In this document: positions 28,185-38,411 of the stretch, piece after piece
How positions within the stretch are numbered: the stretch's first letter is position 1
Layout of the letters: every line of letters starts with the position of its first letter
From: Antedon mediterranea
Taxonomy: Eukaryota; Echinodermata; Crinoidea; Comatulida; Antedonidae
Direction of reading: 5' to 3'
DNA: 64,000 nucleotides
NCBI RefSeq assembly: GCF_964355755.1
Contig: NC_092679.1
Coordinates: forward strand, 9,972,932 to 10,036,931
Program-made: the position numbers and the translations under genes
Notes under the pieces: model-generated
Seen by the model: only the letters and a program-made list of their open reading frames with translations
Told to the model about the DNA's origin: nothing
Databases searched by the model: none

Positions 28185-31100
28185 GCGAAAGAGAGAGATC
28201 AGCGAGAAAGAGAGATAGGTCAGCGAGACAGAGATAGATCAGCGAGAGAGAGATAGATCAGCGAGAGAGAGATATATCAGCGAGAGAGAGATAGATCAGC
28301 GAGAGAGAGAGAGAGAGAGAGATCAGCGAGAGAGAGAGAGATAGATCAGCGAGAGAGAGAGATAGATCAGTGAGAGAGAGAGAGATAGATCAGCGAGAGA
28401 GAGTGAGAGAGATAGATCAGCGAGAGAGAGATAGATCAGCGAGAGAGAGATAGATAGATCAGCGAGAGAGAGAGAGATAGATAGATCAGCGAGAAAGAGA
28501 TAGATAGATCAGCGAGAGAGAGATAGATCAGCGAGAGAGAGATAGATAGATCAGCGAGAGAGAGATAGGTCAGCGAGAGAGAGATAGATCAGCGAGAGAG
28601 ATAGATAGATCAGCGAGAGGGAGATAGATCAGCGAGAGAGAGAGAGAGAGATAGATCAGCGAGAGAGAGAGAGATAGATCAGCGAGAGAGAGAGATAGAT
28701 CAGCGAGAGAGAGATAGATCAGCGAGAGGGAGAGATAGATCAGCTAGAGAGAGATAGATCCGCGAAAGAGATAGACCAGCGAGAGAGAGATAGATCAGCG
28801 AGAGAGATAGATCAGCGAGAGAGAGAGATAGATCAGCGAGAGAGAGAGAGATAGATCAGCGAGAGAGAGAAAGATCAGCGAGAGAGAGATAGGTCAGCGA
28901 CAGAGAGATAGATCAGCGAGAGAGAGAGATAGAACAGCGAGAGAGATATAGATCAGCGACAGAGAGATAGATCAGCGAGAGAGAGATAGATCAGCGAGAG
29001 AGAGAAAGATCAGCGAGAGAGAGATAGATCAGTGAGAGAGAGATAGATCAGCGAGAGAGAGATAGATTAGCGAGAGAGAGAGATAGATCAGCGAGAGAGA
29101 GAGAGAAAGATAGATCAGAGAGAGATAGATCAGCGAGAGAGAGATAGATCAGCGAGAGAGAGATAGATTAGCAAGAGAGAGATAGATCAGCGAGAGAGAG
29201 ATAGATCAGCGAGAGAGAGAGAGATCAGCGAGAGAGAGATAGATCACCGAGAGAGAGATAGATCTGCGAGAGAGAGATAGATCAGCGAGAGAGAGATAGA
29301 TAGATCAGCGAGAGAGATAGATCAGCGAGAGAGATATAGATCAGCGAGAGAGAGATAGATCAGCGAGAGATAGATAGATCAGCGAGAGAGAGAGATAGAT
29401 CAGCGAGAGCGAGATAGATTAGCGAGAGAGAGATAGATCAGCGAGAGAGAGATAGATCAGCGAGAGAGAGAGAGATAGATCAGCGAGAAAGAGATAGATC
29501 ACCGAGAGAGATAGATAGATCAGCGAGAGAGAGATAGATCAGCGAGAGAGAGAGAGATAGATCAGCGAGAGAGAGAGAGAGATAGATCAGCGAGAGAGAG
29601 ATAGATTAGCGAGAGAGAGATAGATCAGCGAGAGGGAGAGATAGATCAGCGAGAGAGAGATAGATCAGCGAGAGAGAGATAGATCAGCGAGAGAGAGATA
29701 GATCAGCGAGAGAGATAGATCAGCGAGAGAGAGATAGATCAGCGAGAGAGAGAGATAGATCAGCGAGAGAGAGAAAGATCAGCGAGAGAGAGATAGGTCA
29801 GCGACAGAGAGATAGATCAGCGAGAGAGAGAGATAGATCAGCGAGAGAGATATAGATCAGCGAGAGAGAGATAGATCAGCGAGAGAGAGATAGATCAGCG
29901 AGAGAGAGATAGGTCAGCGAGAGAGAGAAAGATCAGCGAGAGAGAGATAGATCAGTGAGAGAGAGATAGATCAGCGAGAGAGAGATAGATTAGCAAGAGA
30001 GAGATAGATCAGCGAGAGAGAGATAGATCAGCGAAAGAGAGAGATCAGCGAGAAAGAGAGATAGGTCAGCGAGACAGAGATAGATCAGCGAGAGAGAGAT
30101 AGATCAGCGAGAGAGAGATATATCAGCGAGAGAGAGATAGATCAGCGAGAGAGAGAGAGAGAGAGAGATCAGCGAGAGAGAGAGAGATAGATCAGCGAGA
30201 GAGAGAGATAGATCAGTGAGAGAGAGAGAGATAGATCAGCGAGAGAGAGTGAGAGAGATAGATCAGCGAGAGAGAGATAGATCAGCGAGAGAGAGATAGA
30301 TAGATCAGCGAGAGAGAGAGAGATAGATAGATCAGCGAGAAAGAGATAGATAGATCAGCGAGAGAGAGATAGATCAGCGAGAGAGAGATAGATAGATCAG
30401 CGAGAGAGAGATAGGTCAGCGAGAGAGAGATAGATCAGCGAGAGAGATAGATAGATCAGCGAGAGGGAGATAGATCAGCGAGAGAGAGAGAGAGAGATAG
30501 ATCAGCGAGAGAGAGAGAGATAGATCAGCGAGAGAGAGAGATAGATCAGCGAGAGAGAGATAGATCAGCGAGAGGGAGAGATAGATCAGCTAGAGAGAGA
30601 TAGATCCGCGAAAGAGATAGACCAGCGAGAGAGAGATAGATCAGCGAGAGAGATAGATCAGCGAGAGAGAGAGATAGATCAGCGAGAGAGAGAGAGATAG
30701 ATCAGCGAGAGAGAGAAAGATCAGCGAGAGAGAGATAGGTCAGCGACAGAGAGATAGATCAGCGAGAGAGAGAGATAGAACAGCGAGAGAGATATAGATC
30801 AGCGACAGAGAGATAGATCAGCGAGAGAGAGATAGATCAGCGAGAGAGAGAAAGATCAGCGAGAGAGAGATAGATCAGTGAGAGAGAGATAGATCAGCGA
30901 GAGAGAGATAGATTAGCGAGAGAGAGAGATAGATCAGCGAGAGAGAGAGAGAAAGATAGATCAGAGAGAGATAGATCAGCGAGAGAGAGATAGATCAGCG
31001 AGAGAGAGATAGATTAGCAAGAGAGAGATAGATCAGCGAGAGAGAGATAGATCAGCGAGAGAGAGAGAGATCAGCGAGAGAGAGATAGATCACCGAGAGA

Positions 31101-31876
31101 GAGATAGATCTGCGAGAGAGAGATAGATCAGCGAGAGAGAGATAGATAGATCAGCGAGAGAGATAGATCAGCGAGAGAGATATAGATCAGCGAGAGAGAG
31201 ATAGATCAGCGAGAGATAGATAGATCAGCGAGAGAGAGAGATAGATCAGCGAGAGCGAGATAGATTAGCGAGAGAGAGATAGATCAGCGAGAGAGAGATA
31301 GATCAGCGAGAGAGAGAGAGATAGATCAGCGAGAAAGAGATAGATCACCGAGAGAGATAGATAGATCAGCGAGAGAGAGATAGATCAGCGAGAGAGAGAG
31401 AGAGATAGATCAGCGAGAGAGAGAGAGAGATAGATCAGCGAGAGAGAGATAGATCAGCGAGAGAGAGATAGATCAGCGAGAGGGAGAGATAGATCAGCGA
31501 GAGAGAGATAGATCAGCGAGAGAGAGATAGATCAGCGAGAGAGAGATAGATCAGCGAGAGAGATAGATCAGCGAGAGAGAGATAGATCAGCGAGAGAGAG
31601 AGATAGATCAGCGAGAGAGAGAAAGATCAGCGAGAGAGAGATAGGTCAGCGACAGAGAGATAGATCAGCGAGAGAGAGAGATAGATCAGCGAGAGAGATA
31701 TAGATCAGCGAGAGAGAGATAGATCAGCGAGAGAGAGATAGATCAGCGAGAGAGAGATAGGTCAGCGAGAGAGAGAAAGATCAGCGAGAGAGAGATAGAT
31801 CAGTGAGAGAGAGATAGATCAGCGAGAGAGAGATAGATTAGCAAGAGAGAGATAGATCAGCGAGAGAGAGATAGAT
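28185..31876 (+). repeat. Recent 1846-bp tandem duplication inside the satellite
   Basis: Four independent markers recur at exactly 1846 bp. They are the GCGAAAGAG variant (28185 and 30031), the GTGAG variant (28403 and 30249), GATCCGCG (28758 and 30604) and GATTAGCAAG (29167 and 31013). No length change has built up between the two copies, so this looks like one of the youngest amplification steps in the array. Confidence 0.85.
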
Positions 31877-32239
31877 CAGCGAGAGAGAGATAGATCAGCG
31901 AGAGAGAGATAGATCAGCGAGAGAGAGATAGATCAGCGAGAGATAGATAGATCAGCGAGAGAGAGAGATAGATCAGCAAGAGAGAGATAGATCAGCGAGA
32001 GAGAGAGATAGATCAGCGAGAGCGAGATAGATTAGCGAGAAAGAGATAGATCAGTGAGAGAGAGATAGATCAGCGAGAGAGAGATAGATCAGCGAGAGAG
32101 AGATAGATCAGCGAGAGAGAGAGATAGATCAGCGAGAGAGAGGTAGATCAGCGAGAGAGAGATAGATCAGCGAGAGAAAGAGATAGATCAGTGAAAGAGA
32201 GATAGATCAGCGAGAGAGAGATAGATCAGCGAGAGAGAG

Positions 32240-34158
32240 TACATTTTCGCCATTTTTCGAAAAAAATCTTATGGTCCCCAGCAGGAAAATTTATCGAAAA
32301 ATGGCCAAATTTCGACCCTTTTACTTTTTGACATAACTAGTTACTATGGCTCTATAAGATGATGTTAACACAATATATGTCCATAAATGGCAAAATTATA
32401 GCATAATTATTTATTTTTAAAAAGTGTAACATTTTTGCCATTTTCGACCCTTTTATATTTTGACATAAGTAGTTGCTATGGCTCTATAAGATGATATCAG
32501 CACAATATATGTGCATAAATGGCAATATTATAGCATAATTTTTGAATTTTAAAAAGTGGAAATTTTAGTCATTTTTCGAAAAAATTCCTATGGTTCCCCC
32601 CAGGGAAATTTTCGCAAAAATGGCCAAATTTTAACCCTTTTATTTTTTGACATAACTAGTTACTATGGCTCTATAAGATGATGTTAGCACAATATATTTG
32701 CAAAAATGGCAATATTATAGCATAATTATTGAATTTTAAAAAGTGGGAATTTTGGCCATTTTTCGACCCTTTTATTTTTTTGACATAACTAGTTGCTATG
32801 TCTCTATACGATGATGTTAACACAATATATTTGCATAAATGCCAATATTATAGCATAATTATTGAATTTTAAAAAGTTGAAATTTTGGCCATTTTTCGAA
32901 AAAATTCCTATGGTCCCCAGCATGGAAATTTTCGAAAAATGGCCAAATTTTGTACATTTTATTTTTTGACATAACTAGTTACTATAGCTCTATAAGATGA
33001 TGTTAGCACAATATAATTATTTGCATAAATGGCAATATTATAGCATAATTTTTGAATTTTAAACAATGAAAATTTTGACCATTTTTCGAAAAAAAATCTT
33101 ACGGTTCTTCCCTGCAGGGAAATTTTCGCAAAAATGGCAAAATTTTGACCCTTTTATTTCTTGACATAACTAGTTACTATGGCTCTATAAGATGATGTTA
33201 AAACAATATATGCGCATAAATGGCAATATTATAGCCTAATTATAGAATTTTGAAAATTGGAAATTTTTGCCATTTTTCGAAAAAATTCCTATGGTCCTCC
33301 GCAGGGAAATTTTCGCAAAAATGGCCAAACATCAAACCTTTTATTAGTCGCGTGGACGCGACTCTAAAGTTCACTATGTCGGTCGGTCTGTCGGTCTGTC
33401 TGTCGGTCCGGTATCACTTTGCGTTTTATCGCTTTTCTGTACTTTTGAACTGTTTTGATGTACAGAAAAGTTTTAAAGTACATTACTTTTTGAAAGTTCA
33501 TTTATTTCTGAGAGCACGCAACTTATTGTTGTTGGCCTTGTTTTTTTACATAACGACTTACTATGGCTGTATAAGATGATGTTAACACAATATATGTGCA
33601 TAAATGGCAATATTATAGCCTAATTATAGAATTTAAAAAGGTGCACATTTTGGTCGTTTTCGAAAAAAATCGTGTGGTCCCCCGCAGGGAAATTGTCGCA
33701 AAAATTGCAATATTATAGCATAATTATTGAATTTTAAAAAGTGGGAATTTTGGCCATTTTTCGACCCTTTTATTTTTTTGACATAACTAGCTGCTATGTC
33801 TCTATACGATGATGTTAACACAATATATTTGCATAAATGCCAATATTATAGCATAATTATTGATTTTGAAAAAGTGGAAATTTTGGCGATTTTTTGAAAA
33901 AATTCCTATGGTCCCCAGCAGGGAAATTTTCGAAAAATGGCCAAATTTTGTACCTTTTATTTTTTGACATAACTAGTTACTATGGCTCTATAAGATGATG
34001 TTAGCACAATATATTTGGAAAAATGGCGATATTATAGCATAATTATTGAATTTTCGAATTTTTAAAAGTGTAAATTGTCGCCATTTTTCGAAAAAAAATC
34101 TTATGGTCCCCCTCGGGGAAATTTTCGAAAAATGGCCAAATTTAGACCCTTTTATTTT
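32240..34158 (+). repeat. AT-rich tandem repeat block, copy 1 (nine 133/187-bp units)
   Basis: Units share the core GACATAACTAGTTACTATGG, then TCTATAAGATGATGTTA and CACAATATATGTGCATAAA, with the ATAAGATGAT or ATACGATGAT marker near 32353, 32485, 32673, 32806, 32990, 33187, 33569, 33802 and 33990. Long units carry an extra hairpin segment, an inverted repeat of GGCCATTTTTCGAAAA; short (~133 bp) units lack it. The example at 32881-32950 has arms of about 22 bp with one mismatch around a TCCCCAGC-type loop. The block starts directly at the satellite edge and ends where the tRNA-like array begins. No protein is supported: the short frames here track the hairpin sequence. Confidence 0.9.
33345..33540 (+). 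other. ~190-bp insertion with AGTCGCGT palindrome in AT-rich block
   Basis: The AT-rich unit is interrupted after CAAACCTTTTATT by non-AT sequence. It begins with the near-perfect palindrome AGTCGCGTGGACGCGACT (33346-33363; 8-bp arms, GG loop), continues with a TCGG/TCTG-rich tract (GTCGGTCGGTCTGTCGGTC), and then unrelated sequence. The unit resumes at TTTTTTTACATAACGACTTAC. The same insertion is present in the second block (49236-49435), eight bases shorter in the TCGG tract, so it predates the block duplication. It may be a small mobile element fragment; no open frame or terminal repeats identify it. Confidence 0.6.
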
Positions 34159-35879
34159 AATAGTCTATTTATATGAAATGAATGATCAATCAATGAAAAA
34201 TAATGCCATGCAACTTTGTTTCTGATTTTAAAAAAGGTCCACTTGTTTAGGCCTGACATTTACAACCCTCAAAATATCTCACTTTCAAAAACAATATTTA
34301 TTTTCAATTTAAAAATATCTCACTTTCAAAAACAATATTTATTTTCAATTAAAAAAAAGAAACAAAAATAATATTCGTAGAGATTCGAACCCACTACTGC
34401 GAGAACTCAAACCTGAGCACTACCGGTTACGCCACAAACCAGTAGATGAGTGAAGAGCTGATAATAGTCTATTTATATGAAATGAATGATCCATCAATGT
34501 AAAATGATGTTATGCAACTTTGTTTCTGATTTAAAAAAAGGTCAACTTGGTTAGGCTTGACATTTAAAACCATCAAAATATCTCACTTGCAAAAACAATA
34601 TTTATTTTCAAATAAAAAAAAAAATAAAAAAAATATTCCTAGAGGTTCGAACCCTCTACTGAGAAAACTCAAACCTGAGCATTACCGGTTACGCCACAAA
34701 CCAGTAGATTAGTGAAGAGCTGATAATAGTCTATTTATATGAAATAAATGATCCATCAATGTAAAATGATGTTATGCAACTTTGTTTCTGATTTTAAAAA
34801 AGGGCCACTTGGTTAGGCTTGACATTTACAACCATAAAAATATCTCACTTTCAAACAAAATATTTATTTTCAATTTAAAAAAAAGAAGAAAAGAAATATC
34901 CCTAGAGGTTCGAACCCACTACTGCGAGCACTCAAACTTGAGCATTACCCGTTACGCCTCAAACCAGTAGATGACTGAAGAGCTGATAATAGTCTATTTA
35001 AATGAAATGAATAATAAATCAATGAAAAATAATGCCATGCAACTTTGTTTCTGATTTTAAAAAAGGTTCACTTTTTTAGGCCTGACATTTACAACCCTCA
35101 AAATATCTCACTTTCAAAAACAATATTTATTTTCAATTTAAAAATATCTCACTTTCAAAAACAATATTTATTTTCAATTAAAAAAAAAAAGAAAACAAAT
35201 ATTCGTAGAGGTTCGAACCAACTACTGCGAGAACTCAAACCTGAGCACTATCGGTTACGCCACAAACCAGTAGATGAGTGAAGAGCTGATAATAGTCTAT
35301 TTATATGAAATGAATGATCCGTCAATGTAAAATGATGTTATGCCACTTTGTTTCTGATTTAAAAAAAGGTCCACTTGGTTAGGCTTGACATTTAAAACCA
35401 TAAAAATATCTCACTTTCAAAAACAATATTTATTTTCAAATAAAAAAAAAAGAAAACAAATATTCTTAGAGGTTCGAACCCACTACTGAGAGAACTCAAA
35501 CCTGAGAATTACCGGTAACGCCACAAACCAGTAGATGAGTGAAGAGCTGATAATAGTCCATTTATACGAAATTAATGATCAATCAATGAAAAATAATGCC
35601 ATGCAACTTTGTTTCTGATTTTAAAAAAGGTTCACTTGTTTAGGCCTGATATTTACAACCCTCAAAATATCTCACTTTCAAAAACAATATTTATTTTCAA
35701 TTTAAAAAAAAAAAAAATCCCTAGAAGTTCTCACCCACTGCTGAGAGCACTCAAACCTGAGCATTATCCGTTACGCCACAAACCAGTAGATGACTGAGGA
35801 GCTGATAATAGTCTATTTATATGAAATGAATGATCAATCAATGAAAAATAATGCCATGCAACTTTTTTTCTGATTTAAC
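34159..35879 (-). repeat. Tandem array of ~262-bp tRNA-like monomers (block 1)
   Basis: Monomers start at 34159, 34463, 34725, 34988, 35291, 35552 and 35807 (lengths 304, 262, 263, 303, 261, 255). Two sub-types alternate: A (AAAAATAATGCC, GTTTAGGCCTGAC) and B (TAAAATGATGTT, GGTTAGGCTTGAC). The 303-304-bp A forms contain an internal direct duplication of about 40 bp around ATCTCACTTTCAAAAACAAT. On the minus strand each monomer carries an A-box-like TGGCGTAACCGG, then ~31 nt, then the B-box-like GGTTCGAAC/T, and shortly after a long T run. That is the layout of a Pol III tRNA-type unit. The D arm folds (GCGT/ATGC); the anticodon and acceptor stems do not. It is a degenerate tRNA-derived sequence, either a SINE caught in a satellite or a tRNA-like small-RNA repeat. 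Confidence 0.8.
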
Positions 35880-36225
35880 AAGCACGAATGTGCAATACTC
35901 GGGGTACAGCGAAAGAAGCTGCAATGACGTCATAAGACCGGATGTAACGTCACATACACATCAATAACCGCGCTACCAAATACGGCTATACGGTACCATC
36001 TTCGAGACGTGATATGGCTGCATCCGGTTTGAAATTAAAAAATCCGGCTTTATAGCTTTGAGGACATGTCCCTGTAGTATATTCATGTTAAATCCGAGCT
36101 CAATACTACAACGAATAAGGGAGGAGTAGTACTTTATAAATCGCACTTTTTTCTCAATAGTGTCCGGATGGAAGAAGAAGAGGAAAAGATGAGAGAGTCC
36201 TAGACTCAGGTACCCCGAGTAAAAA
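35880..36225. mobile_element. MITE-like element with TACTCGGGGTAC termini (E1)
   Basis: This is a non-coding element of about 346 bp. A perfect 12-bp inverted repeat bounds most of it: TACTCGGGGTAC at 35896-35907 and GTACCCCGAGTA at 36210-36221. It is preceded by a small hairpin, GCACGAATGTGC, and ends in an A run. Its interior includes the palindrome TGACGTCA (35925-35932), the consensus CRE/ATF site. The same sequence family recurs four more times to 39276. It sits within a tRNA-like monomer after CTGATTTAAC. An 88-codon minus frame (35973-36239) spans most of it, but sister copies carry stops and the substitutions do not look constrained, so I do not call it a gene. Confidence 0.6.
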
Positions 36226-36327
36226 TAGAAATAAGTCACTGAATTGTAATATCTTTTCGTATTAAACGAGATATACTCTATATCATATTACGTATACAGT
36301 TATTTCACCATAAAGATAAAGAAAATA

Positions 36328-36398
36328 GGTTTCGCTAGGGCTCGAACCGGGACCTTCTGCGTGTTAAGCAGACTTGACAACCACTACACTACGAATCC
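36328..36398 (-). tRNA. tRNA-Val(AAC)-like, pair 1 distal member
   Basis: Read on the minus strand this closely follows eukaryotic tRNA-Val: GTAGTGTAGTGG in the D arm, anticodon stem TCTGC/GCAGA around loop TTAACAC (anticodon AAC), and GGTTCGAGCC in the T arm. Acceptor arms GGATTCG and CGAAACC pair at six of seven positions. The T stem is weakened (CCTAG on the 3' side). A TTTT tract lies three bases past the 3' end, so it could be transcribed and terminated by Pol III. It repeats as part of a longer element, so a tRNA-derived SINE head or pseudogene is more likely than a working tRNA. Confidence 0.6.
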
Positions 36399-36612
36399 AC
36401 TTACACTAAAAATGTTGGTTACAGAAAGTTTTTTAATCCATTTAAATTACAAATAAATATGGTAATAAGCACAAAGCAAAATAAACATGTGTAAAAGCGA
36501 TAATTACCGATTACACAAAATAAGTATTTAACAAAATAATAAAAATAACATATACTGTGTATAATTATCATATTGCGTATACAGTACTTTTCACCATAAA
36601 GTTTAAAAAAAA

Positions 36613-36684
36613 GGTTTCGCCCGGGCTCGAACCAGGTACCTTCTGCGTGTTGAGCAAACGTGATAACCACTACGCCAAAAAGCC
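36613..36684 (-). tRNA. tRNA-Val(AAC)-like, pair 1 proximal member
   Basis: On the minus strand it has D-arm GGCGTAGTGGTTATCAC, anticodon stem TTTGC/GCAGA with one mismatch, loop TCAACAC (AAC anticodon) and a fully paired T stem CCTGG/CCGGG with loop TTCGAGC. Position 33 of the loop is C instead of the near-universal U, which argues against a working decoder. An eight-base T run follows directly. It lies about 285 bp from the previous copy in the same orientation and shares the same flanks (GTATACAGT..TTTCACCATAAAG), so the pair is a tandem dimer. Confidence 0.6.
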
Positions 36685-36837
36685 GCATGTACCTACATAA
36701 CGCTGTGATGTGTGTCAAACATTGTGGCTTCTTAATCAAACAAATTAATTAACAAACAAGCACGAATGTGCAATACTCGGGGTACAGCGAAAGAAGCTGT
36801 ATACAGACGTATACAGTTAGAAAGTTAAAGAAAAATA

Positions 36838-36908
36838 GGTTTCGCTAGGGCTCGAACCGGGACCTTCTACGTGTTAAGCAGACTTGACAACCACCACACT
36901 ACGAAACC
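36838..36908 (-). tRNA. tRNA-Val(AAC)-like, pair 2 distal member
   Basis: It is the same family as the copy at 36328-36398. The anticodon loop is TTAACAC (AAC), with GGTTCGAGCC in the T arm. Changes include TCTAC in the 3' half of the anticodon stem region (written on +) and ACGAAACC at the 5' end, which weakens the acceptor pairing. A TTTT tract lies three bases beyond the 3' end. Most likely a tRNA-derived repeat. Confidence 0.5.
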
Positions 36909-37120
36909 TCTTACATTAAAAATGTGGGTTACAGAAAGTTTTTTAATCCTTTTAAATTACAAATAAATGGTAATAAGCACAAAGCAAAATAAACATGTGT
37001 AAAAGTGATAATTACCGATTGCACAAAATAAGTTATAAAAAAAATAATAAAAATAAGATATACTGTGTATAATTATCATATTGCGTATACAGTACTTTTC
37101 ACCATAAAGTTTAAAAAAAA

Positions 37121-37192
37121 GGTTTCGTCCGGGCTCGAAACAGGTACATTCTGCGTGTTAAGCAAATGTGATAACCACTACGCCAAGAATCC
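37121..37192 (-). tRNA. tRNA-Val(AAC)-like, pair 2 proximal member
   Basis: The minus-strand loop is TTAACAC (AAC) with U33 present. The B box is degraded on the + side (CTCGAAACAGG, so GTTTCGAGCC on the minus strand), which should weaken Pol III recognition and the T loop. A T run follows directly. It is part of the same dimer as 36838-36908. Confidence 0.45.
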
Positions 37193-37459
37193 GCATATAA
37201 CCATATAACTACATAACGCTGTGGTGTGTGTCACACATTGTGGCTTCTTAATTAAACAAATTAATTAACAAAAAATTAAATATCCGGCTCTATAGCTTTG
37301 AGGACATGTCCCTGTAGTATGTTCATGCCAAATCCCAGCTCAATACTACAACGAATAAGGGAGGAGTAGTACTTTAAAAATCGCACTTTTTACTCAATAG
37401 TGTCCAGTTGGAGGAAGAGGAGAAATGAGTAAGTCCTAGACTCGGGTACCCCGAGTAAA

Positions 37460-37788
37460 AAGCACGAATGTGCGATACTCGGGGTACAGCAAATGAAGCT
37501 GTAATGACGTCATAAGACAAGATGTGACGTCACATACACCTACCAAATACGGCTATATGGTACCAATTTCGAGACGTCATATGGCTGCATCCGGTCTGAA
37601 ATTAAAAAATCCGGCTCTATAGATTTTAGGACATGTCCCTGTAGTATATTCATGCCAAATCCCAGCTCAATACTACAACTCATAAGGGAGGAGTAGTACT
37701 TTAAAAATCGCACTTTTTACTCAATAGTGTCCAGATGGAAGAAGAGGAGAAAATGAGTAAGTCCTAGACTCGGGTACCCCGAGTAAAA
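37460..37788. mobile_element. MITE-like element E3, same family as E1
   Basis: This copy is complete at 329 bp. The perfect 12-bp inverted termini TACTCGGGGTAC (37476-37487) and GTACCCCGAGTA (37774-37785) and the TGACGTCA palindrome (37505-37512) are all present. It directly abuts E2, sharing the A run between them. It is followed by AAGATTCACTTGTTTAGG, which is the interior of a tRNA-like monomer, so the E1-E3 cluster sits inside one monomer. Confidence 0.6.
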
Positions 37789-38050
37789 AAAGATTCACTT
37801 GTTTAGGTCTGACAGTTGCAACCCTCAAAATATCTCACTTTCAAAAGCAATATTTATTTTCAATTAAAAAAAAAAAGAAAAAAAATACCCGTATAGGTTC
37901 GAACCCACTACTGAGAGCACTCAAACCTGAGCATTATCCGTTACGCCACAAACCAGTAGATGACTGAGGAGCTGATAATAGTCTATTTATATGAAATGAA
38001 TGATCAATCAATGAAAAATAATGCCATGCAACTTTGTTTCTGATTTTAAC
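37789..38050 (-). repeat. Single tRNA-like monomer between composite elements
   Basis: One monomer-length stretch of the ~262-bp family separates the E1-E3 cluster from E4-E5. It has GTATAGGTTCGAACCCAC (the B-box region on the minus strand), the GCCACAAACCAGTAG end and an A-type spacer. It breaks at CTGATTTTAAC, the same point at which the first cluster interrupts the array. The shared breakpoint means the clusters spread by amplification of the composite unit rather than by independent insertion. Confidence 0.75.
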
Positions 38051-38130
38051 AAGCACGAATGTGCAATACTCGGGGTACAGCGAAAGAAGCTGTATACAGA
38101 CGTATACAGTTAGAAAGTTAAAGAAAAATA

Positions 38131-38201
38131 GGTTTCGCCAGGGCTCAAACCGGGACCTTCTGCGTGTTAAGCAGACTTGACAACCACTACACTACGAAAC
38201 C
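38131..38201 (-). tRNA. tRNA-Val(AAC)-like, pair 3 distal member
   Basis: Same family as 36328-36398, with loop TTAACAC (AAC). The B box is altered (GGTTTGAGCC on the minus strand, from GGCTCAAACC on +), which breaks the invariant TTCGA. A TTTT tract follows. A pseudogene or SINE head. Confidence 0.45.
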
Positions 38202-38411
38202 TCTTACATTAAAATTGTGGGTTACAGAAAGTTTTTTAATCCATTTAAATTACAAATAAATGGTAATAAGCACAAAGCAAAATAAACATGTGTAAAAGTG
38301 ATAATTACCGATTACACAAAATAAGTATTTTAAAAAATAATAATAAGATATACTGTGTATAATTATCATATTGCGTATACAGTACTTTTCACCATAAAGT
38401 TTAAAAAAAAA

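Larger units (their letters stand above)
1..32239 (+). repeat. GA/GATA-rich satellite array, ~19-bp monomer
   Basis: This is an uninterrupted tandem array. The commonest monomer is TAGATCAGCGAGAGAGAGA (19 bp). Length variants differ by GA dinucleotides (15, 17, 21 bp) or by an extra GATA (23 bp). The + strand is almost purely purine; T appears mainly in GAT and C in TCAGC. Recurrent point variants (GCGACAG, GATTAGC, GATAAGC, GAGCGAGATAG, GGTCAGC) recur in the same order kilobases apart, so the array has higher-order structure. Nearly every monomer holds one GATC. No gene, intron or transposon interrupts it. The right edge is sharp: at 32240 it passes into the AT-rich repeat. Function is unknown; long purine/pyrimidine tracts can form triplex DNA, but that is inference. 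Confidence 0.97.
36758..37459. mobile_element. Composite element E2: TACTCGGGGTAC ends around a tRNA-Val dimer
   Basis: The left end (TACTCGGGGTAC, 36774-36785) and right end (GTACCCCGAGTA, 37446-37457) match E1. After GAAGCTGT the interior is replaced by the tRNA-Val-like dimer (36838-37192), and the E1-type sequence resumes near ATCCGGCTCTATAGC. The structure suggests that the dimer inserted into an E1-type element with loss of the middle, including the TGACGTCA site. No coding sequence is present. Confidence 0.55.

Noticed and set aside
1-32239. CRISPR array resemblance (regular short repeats)
   Set aside because: Repeats are contiguous with no unique spacers, and the locus is eukaryotic.
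33250-33579. 109-codon frame in the AT-rich block (and the shorter copy at 49141-49341)
   Set aside because: It crosses the hairpin cassette and the palindrome insertion; the 8-bp deletion in the second copy shifts the frame, so there is no constraint.
34782-35797. Several 62-78-codon frames opening MFLILKK
   Set aside because: They repeat once per tRNA-like monomer and end in the tRNA-like part. They are a product of the tandem array; the apparent similarity among them is repeat identity.
35973-36239. 88-codon minus-strand frame over the MITE-like element E1
   Set aside because: The equivalent frame in E3 is partly open, but E2 and E5 hit stops in the same stretch and most differences change the amino acid. 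There is no recognisable domain, so it is probably chance.
36419-36739. 106-codon minus-strand frame
   Set aside because: It overlaps a tRNA-Val-like sequence and the flanking AT-rich spacer of the dimer; sister copies do not keep it open.
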